A DNA stretch of 64,000 bases from Marchantia polymorpha subsp. ruderalis (lineage: Eukaryota; Streptophyta; Marchantiopsida; Marchantiales; Marchantiaceae), in the NCBI GenBank assembly GCA_037833965.1, contig AP031351.1, forward strand, positions 4,352,501 to 4,416,500, written 5' to 3'. Shown piece after piece: positions 21,965 to 46,620 of the stretch. The stretch's first letter is position 1. Each line of letters begins with the position of its first letter. A program made the position numbers and the translations under genes. Under the pieces are notes generated by a model. It made no database searches, had not been told where the DNA came from, and was given only the letters and a program-made list of their open reading frames with translations.

Positions 21965-24698
21965 ATTGAATATACTGAATGATGAGTACATAGTGTTCCA
22001 AACTTTGATTGGTCTGAGCTTTCATTTGTTAGAGTAGTCAAAAGAAAGTAGTTTTTTTTATTGATGATAGAATAAAAATAATATGTAAACATCACTTTGC
22101 AGGTTGTAGGTATAACATATGAATCTATACATTATGATTTCCAAATAGAGATGTTGGTTGTTTCATTAATCAAGACAATTATTAGACTGATGATGATTAT
22201 TTCTACCTAGAAAAAGCTATTAACGCACCAAGTACTGGTTGATAATAAACATCGAATGACAATGAGAAGAAAAGTTTTGCAATTATGTTCATCACATATC
22301 ATTGAAAAGTGTTTTATATTCTATGTTACAAGCCCAACTTCAAATGGTATGCAGCTGTGAAATAAACGAGTCCATCAACAACAAGTTTTGAACATGATGA
22401 CAGATACAATGAATAAGAAGAATCATATCACATGATTCAGATTGAACGAGTGCTCTAATATAATGTTAACAATGATCACATGAGATACACTTCATTTCTC
22501 TCATTGATCATATGTATCATTCAATATTGCATCATGTGAGATCAATGCATTCAAAGATATAATATCTGGCTATTGATCTCCAAGGATCATCAATCTATTT
22601 AAACATCGTTAATTGTGCACATTCATGGACCTATCAAGAGAAAGAATAGATGGAGAGTACGTCTTTTTGTAATATAACGTGGACAGACTGGGTAACGTCA
22701 TTACCTAAATGTGCGTGACCCATGCCAATGAGGAGAATGAAGTACATCTACCTCATACGTGTCCGAATGACGGAGATGGCGACAACACATAATTCTAATC
22801 ATAGTTTCACGAAGTTTGAGGAGTATCTGCTTCTCTTCTTTCGCTTCTTTCTTGCGAAAGATGTGAACTTGTCCACGAATCAATACATGTCTTCTCTTTA
22901 TTTTTAAGTACAAGTACAAGTACCTAATTTAAAATTATGCACATGGCTATACATATTTTTTAATTGTTCATGTACAACCATGTAGTCGTCCCGTGCATCA
23001 TGGTAATTAGAGGGAAGTTATGTGGTGAAACACATGATTATGTTAGGAGCTAACCAGCGACTAATTGTTAATTTCCAGATTCTTGATCGTTTGATCACAT
23101 TTAAGTTACTACAGTTAAGTTTGGCTAGAAAGTAACTTTGGAAATGAAATTAAGTGAAGTTGAGTTGTACTTTGGCCTTTTTAATAAGATCCTCGTCTTT
23201 GACATTTATTACAGTAGATCAGGACCTACTACTTACTACATTTTCACATTTTGATAGAGCGTAACCCGCTTATGTGCACCTCTACTTCAGTCAGGAAAAT
23301 GGAAGGTAGCTGTCAAAACAAAACCCTTACATTTGTCGTTCTTTCCTCGTGGAATAACGACAAGTGTAATTTAAACACACATTTTGCTTGACGTAGATTC
23401 CCGTACGGGATGCATTGTAACATTTCTTTAAACAGGATACAGGCCTGGGCCCATATTCTTTGTGAATAGCCACTACCATTTGAAAGTACGTGACTCATTT
23501 TCCCCTTCTAATGTACCACAGACGAAACAAAAACATCCTCTCCCTGTAGAAGTTGCACGTGATCTAGATTCTCCTTGGGCTGTGATAAATTGCTGGTAGC
23601 AAACCTAATCACTCCCGTGCATTAGAATCTCCCCGCACACCCTGCAACTGTTGATCTAAGCAATCTTGTATCAGTGAGAAATTTTTTACTCTTCCACTCT
23701 TGTCATCTGTTTCGTCCTTTCCAAGTCCGTTGATTGATGCACAACTCAGCAAGGTCGACTCAGAGGCCAACAGTAAACAGAGATCTCGAAAACAGCCGAG
23801 TGGAGTTTCACAAGTTTCAAAAAAGGCTCACGGAACCCTTCTGATTCAAAGCCGGTGGAATCTTAAGTAAGTCTACCAAATTTTCTTTTCTACGTCCAGT
23901 TCATCAATGAACTGATGTCAAAACAATTCTCTTGAGGCGCTTTGTGTATGCTTGACGATATCATGCACACAAGACTCGAACTCGAGGGTTTCAGAGTTAT
24001 TACGCAATAAATCAAATTGTTCACCATGATTCAAACTGGAAGCTTTGCTTTCTCGCACTCTTGCAGTAAACGACAAGAGTATGAAGAAAAATTTGTGGAC
24101 AAAATTCGAATGCCTGCATCATGTAATAGAAGCCCATTTCAGCGTGCACAGATATCAGTCAAAATGGACCAAAAGCTGCAACCGACAATATGATCACATG
24201 AGTACGGTGAGAACTTAGCAGCGATAAAACTCTGGTTTAACTTACACCGAATAACAGAGATTCAAAAAATGGACTCCTCATTGGAGATTATACAATGCCT
24301 CAGGGCTGGAAATCCTCTGCTAACTTGGACAGCTCCAGCATCCAGTCAAGAGCACCCGAGAGCGAAAAATCGAATACGGGCAGACCGAGAGATATCTACG
24401 AGTGGTGCCACGCCTTTCAGAGTTGGAAAAATTACTTCCTGCTGATTGAATGAGATTATGAGCTACGGCGATCTTGGACTCCCATTACATACTTCATAAG
24501 CCTGGACCTAAACAATTTCCTGTCTGATTCCGCGCACTTCCCTTCGAAGCTCGAGCCCGTTTCACAGAAGTCTGCACACAATTGAAGATGAAGTGTTAAT
24601 GATCCACTGTGAAGAAATATAATCCCGAAAGTACAATGAGACTGAAGATACAGCTTTGACACACAAAATAATCTGAGAGTGATAAATTGATGTTTACC
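21965..24698. other. Spacer between the hAT element and the diaminopimelate decarboxylase gene
   Basis: The left half (to about 23200) is AT-rich without coding signal. The right half (about 23500-24698) is more balanced and probably includes the 3' untranslated region of the minus-strand decarboxylase gene. The short open frames present (22701-22919, 23313-23498 and 24456-24662, all minus) show no domain I recognise. Confidence 0.5.
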
Positions 24699-29295
<4,597 letters not shown>

Positions 29296-31347
29296 TTGAA
29301 GTGCTATCGAATGGAATCGTCGAGCATTCAACAATCAGATTGTTGTTTCGAGTATGACATCATGTATATTTTTTTGTCTTGGAAATCGATGACTCAAAAT
29401 GATCTGATGTATAGATCAAGCAGTCTTAGTGAAATTGACAGATTGTTTGATTCCCAGCTCAAAGATTTAGACTCTAAAATCCAATTTCGTAGCTAATTGT
29501 ATGGGCACTCTTCACTTCAACCTTATCTAGTAGCAAGAAGTGAGAATGCAGCGTTCAATTTACGGTGGAGTCAACCACCACCAGCGGTTAGGTGTCTTGC
29601 TACCTTGGAATCGACAGTTACGTCAAATTTTATTTTCCCCGCAAAATCTTTATTTCACAAACCACACTACGAGAATGTAAAAAAATCAATCGAACTTAAC
29701 ATGAGAGTTCTGAATAGTGGAAAAGTTTTGGAGGAAGACAACCAATTGGAGTAGCAAGCACTGGCTGAGACTTTGGAGAAGCGATACGAAAATAAGGAAG
29801 GTTCACAAAGGGCAAAGAAGCAAAATCCTCCCAAAATGATGAGAGGCAGTAAGAAGAAAGCGAAACATGTGGTGGTTTTGGACGAGGATGACGATAACAA
29901 TCTTACCAGCAAGGTTCCATGGATTGACAAACAGACAAAAACTTTGATTTCACTGAAACAGGAGATAGAATCAAAGTTTAAATTAATCTCAAGCAAGCAA
30001 GGTAATTTCAAACATTCCTTTCTTAAGATAATGTCCATTCTATTGTCTCGCAAATGTAAATGGTAAATTATTTCTTAAATAGTTTAGAAATTTATGTAGT
30101 TGGATGAGCTTGGTTTAATTGAATTGAATCTTATGTAGAGTATTTGTGCTTGCGAGTCAAGATTCTTAATGTTTGATTAGATAATGATACACACTGTATT
30201 GCTACAACTTTCACCGTTCTCTCGGCGGATGAACTTTTCATATAAGAAAGTTAATGCAACTATCAGCAACCATATCTATTTTGGAAATTTAGTGGTTATT
30301 ATTTCAATCATTTAGTCGCATAATCGGATGAGTTTTCTCCTAGAGACCGAAAATATTTGCTCATAGTTTGCAGACGGATAATGAAGTAATACATAACATA
30401 CATGTACCGACTTCCAAAATTTTGCAGTTCCTTTTCTTTACCCCACGAAATCGAGCTCATAGCATGTGTTATTCCTCGTAACGATATTTGCATAGAAGCA
30501 TAGTAGATATGAATTCTAGTGAAATTCATTCAAGAGGTTTACTGCATATCATACTCCCTTAAAGTTTAATCTCCCATAGTTACGAGGTGATTACGTAAAT
30601 CTGGATGAGTGAAAACTTAGTTATTGATGTTGTGAACGAGTATGCGAGTGCCGCTTGACGAGATAGAACTTTAAAATTTTATCTTTCCTTTATGCAGCAA
30701 TAGAGTTTTACATTATATATGATGTGATGAAGTCAAAGACAAACAAATTTTGATGTGTTGTCTTTCTGGGGCGGGTTACAGTTTATGTACAGATTCTTGG
30801 TTATACGTAGTTTTTAAAAAATTTGCTAAGTTTTTTCCAATATGATTAATTGTATTTAGTTTTCAGAGAGAGAATCCGTAACTTTGATGATTTGTTTACA
30901 AGATCTTGGTTTATTAAATTGGTAGGTTGATCAGACTAACCTGTGTATTTGTAATGAGGTTTGGGAGTAAATACTTGGATCAAGCTGTAGAAAAAAATGG
31001 TGGTCACAACAACTGCAGAACCTTGTAAGAAGAAGTATTTAGCTGAGTTCAACAAGTACAAGAAAGACATGTTGCACAATGTTGTTGTAAGCGGTAATGA
31101 TCGAAAATAAACATGTAAGTTCTATGATGAGCTTCACATGCATTTTGGAAATTCTATCCGTGTGAAGAAGTCTATTCATGCAGATGCATCCGTTAGTGAC
31201 AATTCGTGTCCAGTTGAAGACGATTCAAAAGTTCAAAATTTTGCAAATCCATCTTATACAACTCGCTCGAACACGAGTATCAATAATTACTATTGTTTTT
31301 TCTTCAATGTTTGTCTCTTATTCTTCTCCATATTATATCATTATTAA
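29296..31347 (+). pseudogene. Broken trihelix / Myb-SANT-like DNA-binding protein gene
   Basis: One plus-strand frame runs from 29296 to a possible splice donor after 30001 (AAG followed by GTAATT), interrupted by in-frame stops at 29494-29496 and 29752-29754. It has a Lys-rich patch and acidic stretch (VVVLDEDDDNN) and then VPWIDKQTKTLISLKQEIES, which looks like the first helix of a trihelix domain (W, then L-I-x-L). A second piece in the same reading register, 30997-31347, has EPCKKKYLAEFNKYKKDM, SGNDRK and CKFYDELHMHFG, which match the third helix and its C-terminal FYDEL motif. It contains a TAA at 31108-31110. The separation (about 1 kb) would be an intron. Three stops in otherwise family-like sequence indicate a pseudogene. 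The trihelix assignment rests on short motifs only. Confidence 0.45.
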
Positions 31348-38722
<7,375 letters not shown>

Positions 38723-41472
38723 TAATAAAAAGATCGTATTTCTTATTTATACCATGGTTCTGTGTTGGGCAAGATCACGGGTTTGTCAATTTAACGTCCT
38801 TCTAGGTAGGTTTGCTCAAGTTTTTTGTGGCTTCATCGTGAACATTCATGATGTTATGAGCATGGAAGGGTTGACAAGCGTTCCTTTATTCCCATCAGCT
38901 CAAACAAAATTAATACTGTATGAAATGAGAAAGAGAAACATTAGCAAATATGAGAACCAAACGTCGGTTGAAGTTTAATTCTCAAGCGTCCTTCTCATCA
39001 AGGGACCGTACAGTATGTTCTGGGCGAGATGAATTTCACATCCCTTCCGTATCTCGTTCACATCTGCGGCAGGAGTCCTGCTGTCTTCACAGGTTTGTGT
39101 TCCAAGTGATCTCTGCTCACCGGGCCGACCTGACTTCCAAACGCCCATGTATCTAGTGAACTTTTCTGCAGCTATTCTGCTCAAAACCTCTGGAGCTGGC
39201 TCCAAGTAGGCCTTCGCCTCAATCTGAAACTCCTTGCAACGTTTGCAACGTTTCCAAGTATCCACCCGGCCGACAAGTCATTGGTTAAGTCGAGAAATTC
39301 TCTTTATGCACTTGGCGGCATTACTTCGTATGCATGTCATGTGCGGAACAGGACACTTATTCCGGTAACAAAGAGTAGACAAAGACGTGACACCTCGAGT
39401 TGAAAACTTTGGATTTTGACTCTGCATTCAATTATATCTCTGATCATTGCACTGTACTTCTGTCAAGTGTAATCATCACATCCTCAATAGTTACTTGTTA
39501 CTCGTTAAACCTACCAATCTACTAAAAGGTATACCGACGTTACATCTCCGTGTAAGGTTTCCAACAGAAACATCACATCACCCAAGTAAGTATTTAGTGC
39601 TAGACTTTGCAATTCGAATGAAGTGAATTTATATTACATGTATAGCATTATCACATATGACTAACGAAATATGATTGAGTAAACAATGTCAAAGTGTAAA
39701 CTCATTGACGGGAAAAAAGGTCACATTATACGACAGTGTTGTTTTAACTTTCAATATGTCATACTCTTGAGAAGAATGTTCAATTGAGAACGTAAAGAGA
39801 CAATTACCTCTAAGTTTGTAAGTGCGACGAGATAGATGGCGAGCTCAAGTCGAGTCGAGAAAAGCCAGCATCAATGGATGTGGTCGAACTCCTCACCACG
39901 TACCACGAAGGTCTCACGGTCGAGATTGCCAGATGAGACGAGGGCACAGTCAAGAGGGAACTTCGAAGAGAGGGACGAATGGAAAGCTCGTTCGAACTTG
40001 GTTTGCGCCGAGAACGCGGTTTGTGGACTTTCGGGCACAACGATACTCCCGCAGTCCTCCTCCACAACAGACAAAAGAGGGTAATACGACAACAAACCTT
40101 ACGGCCGGGTACACGGCATGAAGCGTGCCACGCCGGACAGAGCCAAGAAACGCCGGCCGCCGGAGGCAGAGACCGCTTTGGTCGACGAATTAGCGATGAC
40201 GAGAAGAGCAGGACAGTGTTCGTTGACGGACGGACGGACGCACGGAAAAAGAAACGAGGGGAGGGAGGAAGGATGGATTAGAATGAGATTCGAAGCTCTG
40301 GCGCAACAGCGATTCCCTTGCGCAGCGCAGAAAGAAAGAAAGGGAGCGAATGCATTATCATTCGAACGCAGAGAGAGTTCTCTGATCTGAGCTCGTAGGC
40401 AGAGAGTTTGATGGGTAGATAGAACCTCGATCGATGCAGTTGCAAGGGTCGCGCTTCTCAAGCCTCGTTCCGAAGCTCGATGTCGTGAGCTTTCAAGGTC
40501 GGTCGGGCACAGGGCGGGGATCGGGAAACCAAGCGCGGAGCCCATTTCGAAGGACCGAACACGTTCGTTTCACGTGCGGACTGAACTCGTTCTCGAGCGC
40601 GCTGTTTTCTCTCGTTTTCTTTGAAAATTTTCACTTTTTCATTCACATTGCGCTTTCCCTTTCATCGAGCCCTGTTACGTTGTAATTTTCTGCACTGTTA
40701 GAGCAATTGGGTCCGGTTTAATTTCAATTGCTTGTTGGTGGGTTGGTTCTGTTTTCTTGTTTTCTGTCGTGGTACAGCTATCATCGAGCTACGGAGCTTC
40801 GATCGAGTATTCGCCCTGGGAGGACCTGTAGTTTATCATGCTGTCTTATCGTTGATTTGTTGAAGGAGGGTAGCGCGCTTGTCTCAAAACGAGTAGAAAG
40901 TATGATTACATTGTTGAAGGTTGTTCCCACTGAGATTTTTATTTTATTATATTTTATATTTTTCCTTCGTGGGTGTTATAGCTTTCCGGCGAACACAGCA
41001 AAAGGCCCTGTCTATAAGTCTACAGGGCCATTGCAAGGAGACTTGAAAAGATGAATAAATATTTTGTAAAACTCGGAGCTGGAGTTCTCGTCTCTGATGG
41101 CCACTGAGTCCAGTTGTCACCATCCTGAACATTGGGACACAGGGATGGTGAAAGGCGAGGGGAGATAGAAAAAGAACTAGTCATAGATACACTTACAGAC
41201 AGAGAAAGCTCTGACAATTCCGGCTCGAATTTTATCTGCATTCAGATGGAATCACTACCGTCTCTGAGCGCGCTGGTTTCGCCGCTTACTCATGTCGGCT
41301 TGGTTGTGGTGCGTTCTCGTTATTCTCCACCGTTTATGTGTGCATTGACGGGGAAATTTGCACTCATCTTGGATATCCGACGAACAGGATTGTGATATCT
41401 TCCAGTTGAAGAGTCCATCAAGCCATGAACAAGATCCCCTACACACCAGTAACAAAGGTTTCTTGACTGCAG
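38723..41472. other. Spacer between glutamyl-tRNA synthetase and ALG5, with a GC-rich island
   Basis: A GC-rich island at about 39820-40700 lies between the two plus-strand genes. It could be the 5' leader and promoter of ALG5 (start at 41473), or the 5' part of a minus-strand gene that I describe separately. The part at 39300-39800 is AT-rich with no signal. Confidence 0.5.
38979..40545 (-). other. Possible minus-strand gene of unknown function
   Basis: The clearest exon-like piece is about 39227-38979 on the minus strand. After a plausible acceptor (TTTCAG) it reads IEAKAYLEPAPEVLSRIAAE, then KFTRYMGVWKSGRPGE, and ends with LMRRTLEN and a TAA stop. Further upstream on the same strand are open stretches: about 40095-39890 with YYPLLSVVEEDCGSIVVPES, and about 40230-40104 ending FLALSGVARFMPCTRP before a good GTAAGG donor. 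I could not connect these into one convincing frame and do not recognise the protein. This may be a real, uncharacterised organelle-targeted protein gene or a coincidence of open frames in a GC-rich island. Confidence 0.3.
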
Positions 41473-44400
41473 ATGTCGTTGATCGTCATCTGGGCTTTGA
41501 CGTACGTAATGGATTGGTTACACAAGTTGGACTCAAGCGCCAGGTATACAATTTACATTGCCATGGTGTGTGGTTCTGTGCAACCTTCTCTAGAGATTAG
41601 TCTGCATTTATATGTTGCACATAGAATCTCGGGAAACACGCAAGCTTGTTCCGGGATTCCTAAGGTGTCGAGTCTGACGTCGTGAAGCTGTGTTTGAAAA
41701 TTATTGTTTCCAGCTTGGGAGAAGGAACAGTTTCATTCATGGAGGATCCCACTTCATTGGAAAAGGTTACATTCTTGAAAAAATTCTCTCTTTATTAAAA
41801 CTTGGTTATTAATATATGAGAACGTTTCTAATGACCTACTCTTGGTAGTAAATTCACCTCTTGGTAGGAATTTCAGATCATTTACTTGAGTTCCCTCCCC
41901 ATTTTGTATGTACAATGGAAGCGTGCTGATTCAGCTCAGCAGAAAGAAACGGAGTCCTGTTTGAGTGTCTTGTCATTCACGCCCGTATTTACTGTTCTTC
42001 TCTCACTGTTCATGATCCTTTACTTTAGTAGACTTTTTAAATTGTGAGAAAAACTGCCAAAAATATTAAGGATTCAAACTGCACATTTGTAATATCCTTC
42101 TCCTTGTCTCTGCAAGCCCCCTTCATTCACAGTAATAAAACTTATCAATCATGTGCGTTGTGTTTTCGTTTCTTCTTTCTTCGTGAGGCTTTCAAACGAA
42201 TACAAGAGAACACGCTTTGTTTCGGCTTTTCTTTTAGGTTCTTTAGTTTCCAACGTTCAACTTGTGTTTCCTTCAGCGGTCTTGTCTACTACCTTTTGAC
42301 AAGCAGATTTTATCGCTTTGTAGATACAACTCCCATCTGTATTTGGGCCGGCTGAGAAGTACTTGTCTATGATAATGCCTGCCTACAATGAAGAAAACAG
42401 GTTACGAAGCGGTCTGGATGATACTCTCAGGTATTATATCGGTTTTACGCTCTATGGATTTTTGGAGGTGGTGGTGGTGGTTAGCGGCGAATTTCTTATA
42501 CTATGTCCTAGGTGCACTTTTAAGCTCGCCTTCGTTAGTAATAAATGTGATTTCCCGTTACACGATAGACCATGAGTTCTTGCTTTGTTATCTTTCGTCG
42601 ATATGCAGGTATCTCCAAGAGCGTGCAAACAAAGATAGAACTTTTACCTATGAGGTATATACAGCTTGACCTCTATCCTGAAAGCAGTCGCTTGAGGATA
42701 CACCTGTCAAGTGCATGAAATAGGTGTATACGCTTTCGAGTATGAGAATTTCGTTTTAGCTGCGAATGACTTAAAATGCGAATTTTTCCAGCTGTGAATG
42801 GTACTTGATGTAGCTCTCGGTGGGCAGATTATAATCGTTGATGACGGTAGCAAAGATCACACTGTAAGAGTGGCAAATGAATACGTGAAGAAATACAAGC
42901 CAGACATCATAAGAGTCATCAAGCTGGGAAAAAACCTTGGTAAAGGGGCAGCAGTTAGAAAGGTATCAAACATCACTATCGATTTTCAATTGTTCTCATG
43001 CATGAGGTTTGCATCCACAGTACTTCTTTCATTCAAAAGAAAGCGATCACCGCACTTACGTTTCAAAGTGGTGCTGGAATGTTTGGTAAATTTGACAAAG
43101 GATCATCTGAAATGTAGGGCATGCTCTGTTCTCGGGGTCAGCTTTTATTGATGTTGGATGCGGATGGGGCGACTAAAATCACGGACACTGGAAAACTAGA
43201 AAATGAGGTAAAAAGAGGCCATGAAGCTGTTTGTTTGTTAATTTTCTAAATAAATTTGTTAATTATGTTTTAATCCACGTTCAGTAGTTACAGATGTGCG
43301 ACAAGTACTTCAGAAAGTGAGGTTACATTTAACTTCTGTAATGAATCTATGCTGTTAATTGTTTATCAACAGATGAAGGTTGCTATAGACAGGCTGTTGG
43401 CTTCTCGAAGTGCGACCACATCAAGGCAGCAAGTTTCATTGAATGACATACCTGTTGCAGTCTTTGGATCACGTGCACATTTGGAACAAGAAGCTCTTGC
43501 AAAGGTTTGGCATGGAACACGGTCAAATTTGTTTTGCAGCAGATTTGTCACTGCTTCAGTTTCTGCTCTTGCTGTGTCAATATGAAGTTCGTACGACGAA
43601 ATCTTATCTAACTCGATTACATCTGTCGTGCAGCGAAAATGGTATCGCAATGTATTGATGAAAGGTTTTCATTTTTGTGTTCTGCTGGTGGCTGGGCCTG
43701 GAATCCGAGATACACAGGTATTAGTCTATGTTGGCTTGACATAATTGCTCGTCCTAAAGAATGGAATCACAGCATCAGAATATATCATAAGGTAACTCGT
43801 AAGAAGATAAGGTAATCTGCTTTTGGAAAAGGAAAAAAGGAAATGGTATAAATTTCGAATATCATCAACATGCACCGCTTATAGTTTACAACTCATGCAT
43901 CAACATTTTCTTTCTAACGGAGGAGCAACACTGTGTATTTGATTTTTAATCAGGCGTTTACTTAAGTGGGATATCTTGAAGCCTGTAAATGAAACTGTCA
44001 CTTCATTTCTCCCATTTTATTTTCAAATGTTCCAATGTTATTAAGGTTTTTGGGATACTTGAGGATTGCTCTTAGACTTGAATCACCACTAACCAGACAT
44101 TACTCATGCAGTGTGGATTCAAGATGTTTACTCGTTCGGCAGCCCGTCAGCTTTTTACGAACATGCGACTTAATCGGTGAGCCAGTTTTAAGGTTCTTGA
44201 CATGTGAAGAATCACCAATCAAAGAATGCTTTGAATGATTTAATGACATGTGAAGTGTTTCGTTCCAGTTGTTTATAGCCCATCACCGATTTGGTTCCAC
44301 GATATCGCTTTCTTTCTCATGCAAAGGCCCAGATGAGCCCAAGGTTTTACCACTGAGCCTTGTATGCTGGCTTACGCTGTTCCAGCTCATAGAGTGAGTC

Positions 44401-44665
44401 CCAAAGAAGATGGTAATCAGTCATATTCGACCTCTATTGCATTAAATATCTCGTATTTTACAGGTGGTGCTTCGATGTGGAGCTTGTATATCTTTGTAAT
44501 AGATTGGCAATTCCTGTGACCGAGGTTGCAGTGACATGGACTGAAATACCCGGATCCAAGGTTTCAATACTGAGTATCGCACACATGCTATTTGAGCTTG
44601 TGCTAATACGAATGGGGTATGGCTTCCGAGTGTGGAAAATTCACAGAAAGGCGGTCCAAGACTGA
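41473..44665 (+). CDS. ALG5: Dolichyl-phosphate beta-glucosyltransferase ALG5
   Basis: This GT2-family enzyme of the ER membrane makes dolichyl-phosphate glucose, the donor for the last glucoses of the N-glycan precursor. Ten exons: 41473-41543, 41714-41765, 42324-42430, 42609-42654, 42828-42962, 43118-43207, 43373-43504, 43634-43717, 44112-44176 and 44464-44665. Total 984 nt, 327 residues; plant homologues are about 335. The short first exon gives a hydrophobic signal-anchor-like start (MSLIVIWALTYVMDW). Then come EKYLSMIMPAYNEENRLR, IIIVDDGSKDHT (nucleotide-binding), KLGKNLGKGAAVRKG, LLLMLDADGATKI (DxD metal site), VAVFGSRAHLE, LLVAGPGIRDTQCGFKMF and RWCFDVELVYLC. The C-terminus carries TEIPGSKVSILSIAHML. 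The start is the only ATG whose exon phase fits exon 2, but I cannot exclude an untranslated upstream exon in the GC-rich island. Confidence 0.92.
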
Positions 44666-46620
44666 ACACCCCTGGGTATTATAAGAAACAGGCGGTGCCC
44701 TAGGAATCGAGCGGGTTTTGCAGAATCTTCGATTTCGATGTAACCCTGGTATCTGAAACTTTGTTGGTTATCGGCACCATTAAGACTAGTAGTGCATAGG
44801 CCAAGTTTTGACACTTTTCCGTGTTACTGCGAAGATTTTTTAAAAATACCACAGAGAAAAGAGCATTCCGCGGGCTTTGAAGTTTTCGGCTTTTTCTTCT
44901 TTCTCAAATTCCTTCGTCATCTGCCCTTTACCTATCGGAAAGTTCTGGATTATTTTGCCTCAAAGTGGTAAGTCGAATGCATGGTGCAGTTTCTGTTTGT
45001 TCTTGGAATCAATGTGAGAAGCAATACCATTTCTACCTCGTAGCAATGACCATGGTCAGACAAAACACTTCTCAAAACTCATGCTTACATGATGTATATA
45101 TTTAAGATAGTGCTGCGCTATGCTTTCCTTTTACACATTAAGTACAATGGAGCTGGCCCGATCAATGTCAACGTGCACCACAAAGTTGCCTCGGCACACA
45201 GACCTCTATCATAGCTGCCACTGTGAACTGTCTTGCTGAATTTGCACTAGCGTCACTACACATCCACATTGTACTCCACACCCTGTAATCTTGACACACC
45301 ATGGCTTCTAGTGCATAACGAGTTCCTTTGGTTTTTCATCTCTGAACCCATTGTTGAGATTGAGATTTCTCTGAAAAAGCCTCTTACTTTTTTTGGAAGA
45401 TGACATTCAAGTTTGACACTGATAAAAGTAAATAGTTATTGAATTATTTACTTGGATCAGTGCCAATGACAGACAATGACAAGGCTCCAATTACATCACA
45501 TTGAAAAGTAGGTAATGCTGCATCCAATGTAGCAAAACTAAAAATCAGAAAAAGAAAAAACGTAAAGTACCAAAAGAAGCATCTCCTAGAACTGTTTGCA
45601 AAACAACACAAATATGCTGCTTCGAACAGGTCGCACAAATGAAGCGGGATGCACTACCAAACATGATACAATGTACATCCGAATCCTTGGTATGTATTTG
45701 GCAAATTACTACGTCCATGACTAGGAAGTGACAAGGAAAATCCAAAGTGTCGCTGGATTTAAGACGGTGATCACGGAAAACTCCTTGTGATTCAACCTTG
45801 GTGAATACCGTGAAAGCTTGTCTCAACATTAGAGCAGGAAACAGAACAGTTGAAAATACTTAAGAGGGTAGATACTTGTCCTACACATCATATTACTACC
45901 ACCGTTTGTGCGTGCGGCAATTTCGTACTGCCGACGAGGGGGTGATTACGATGTGCACATCGGCAGGTCTCTTCTAGGCCTTCCTGGCATTTGCTTTTGG
46001 AGTTCGGGTCTTTTGTTACATACCATATTTGCAAAGTTGAAGTATGCATTCTCAGTATGCTGCCGGTGACAATTCCCATCTGAGACAAGTTGGTAAAATT
46101 GTCAACCACCGAAGAACATACGAGCATTACGACACTCAAGTACACTTCGAAAATAATGCATTTTGACATTCATCACTGTTACAAAATGTGATAGTTTGTC
46201 GGCGTTGGAGGCTCTATCCGTTTCTCCGATACCCAAATGTCGTCTTCTCGTAAACTTTAGTGCTCCGTTCGTGGTTCAGGATGGCAGGTTACTAGGAGGT
46301 TCATCAACATGGCCAGCAGCAATGGAAGTAATGGGCCTCTCATAAAGCGTCGGGCACAAATACAACTTTGTTTCCAGCTCTGACCTATGGGTGCCAACAA
46401 AAATTGCCTACTGCTCGATGATGCAGTCCTGCATAAGTGTTCACATTCTTCACAGCCTTTCAAATCTTCCGAAAGAGAGGATGACCCTAGTTTCCGTCCA
46501 CCAGTAATTCTCATGAGAAGGAATCCATATAAATGATCGGCAGAGCTATTCAGTATCAGCTCAAGCTCCTGCTTGGGAGCCAATAAGGGTAGGACTTTAA
46601 AAACAAATGATTTTGTACTT
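44666..46620. other. Spacer between convergent ALG5 and PAC3 genes
   Basis: The two genes end towards each other, so part of this holds both 3' untranslated regions. Several minus-strand open frames (45545-45829, 45888-46169, 46257-46583) have no recognised domain. The last lies directly behind the PAC3 stop and is probably 3' untranslated sequence. Confidence 0.5.

Noticed and set aside
45545..46583. Chain of minus-strand frames behind PAC3
   Set aside because: No recognised domain and no consistent splice phases. Most likely 3' untranslated or spacer DNA.
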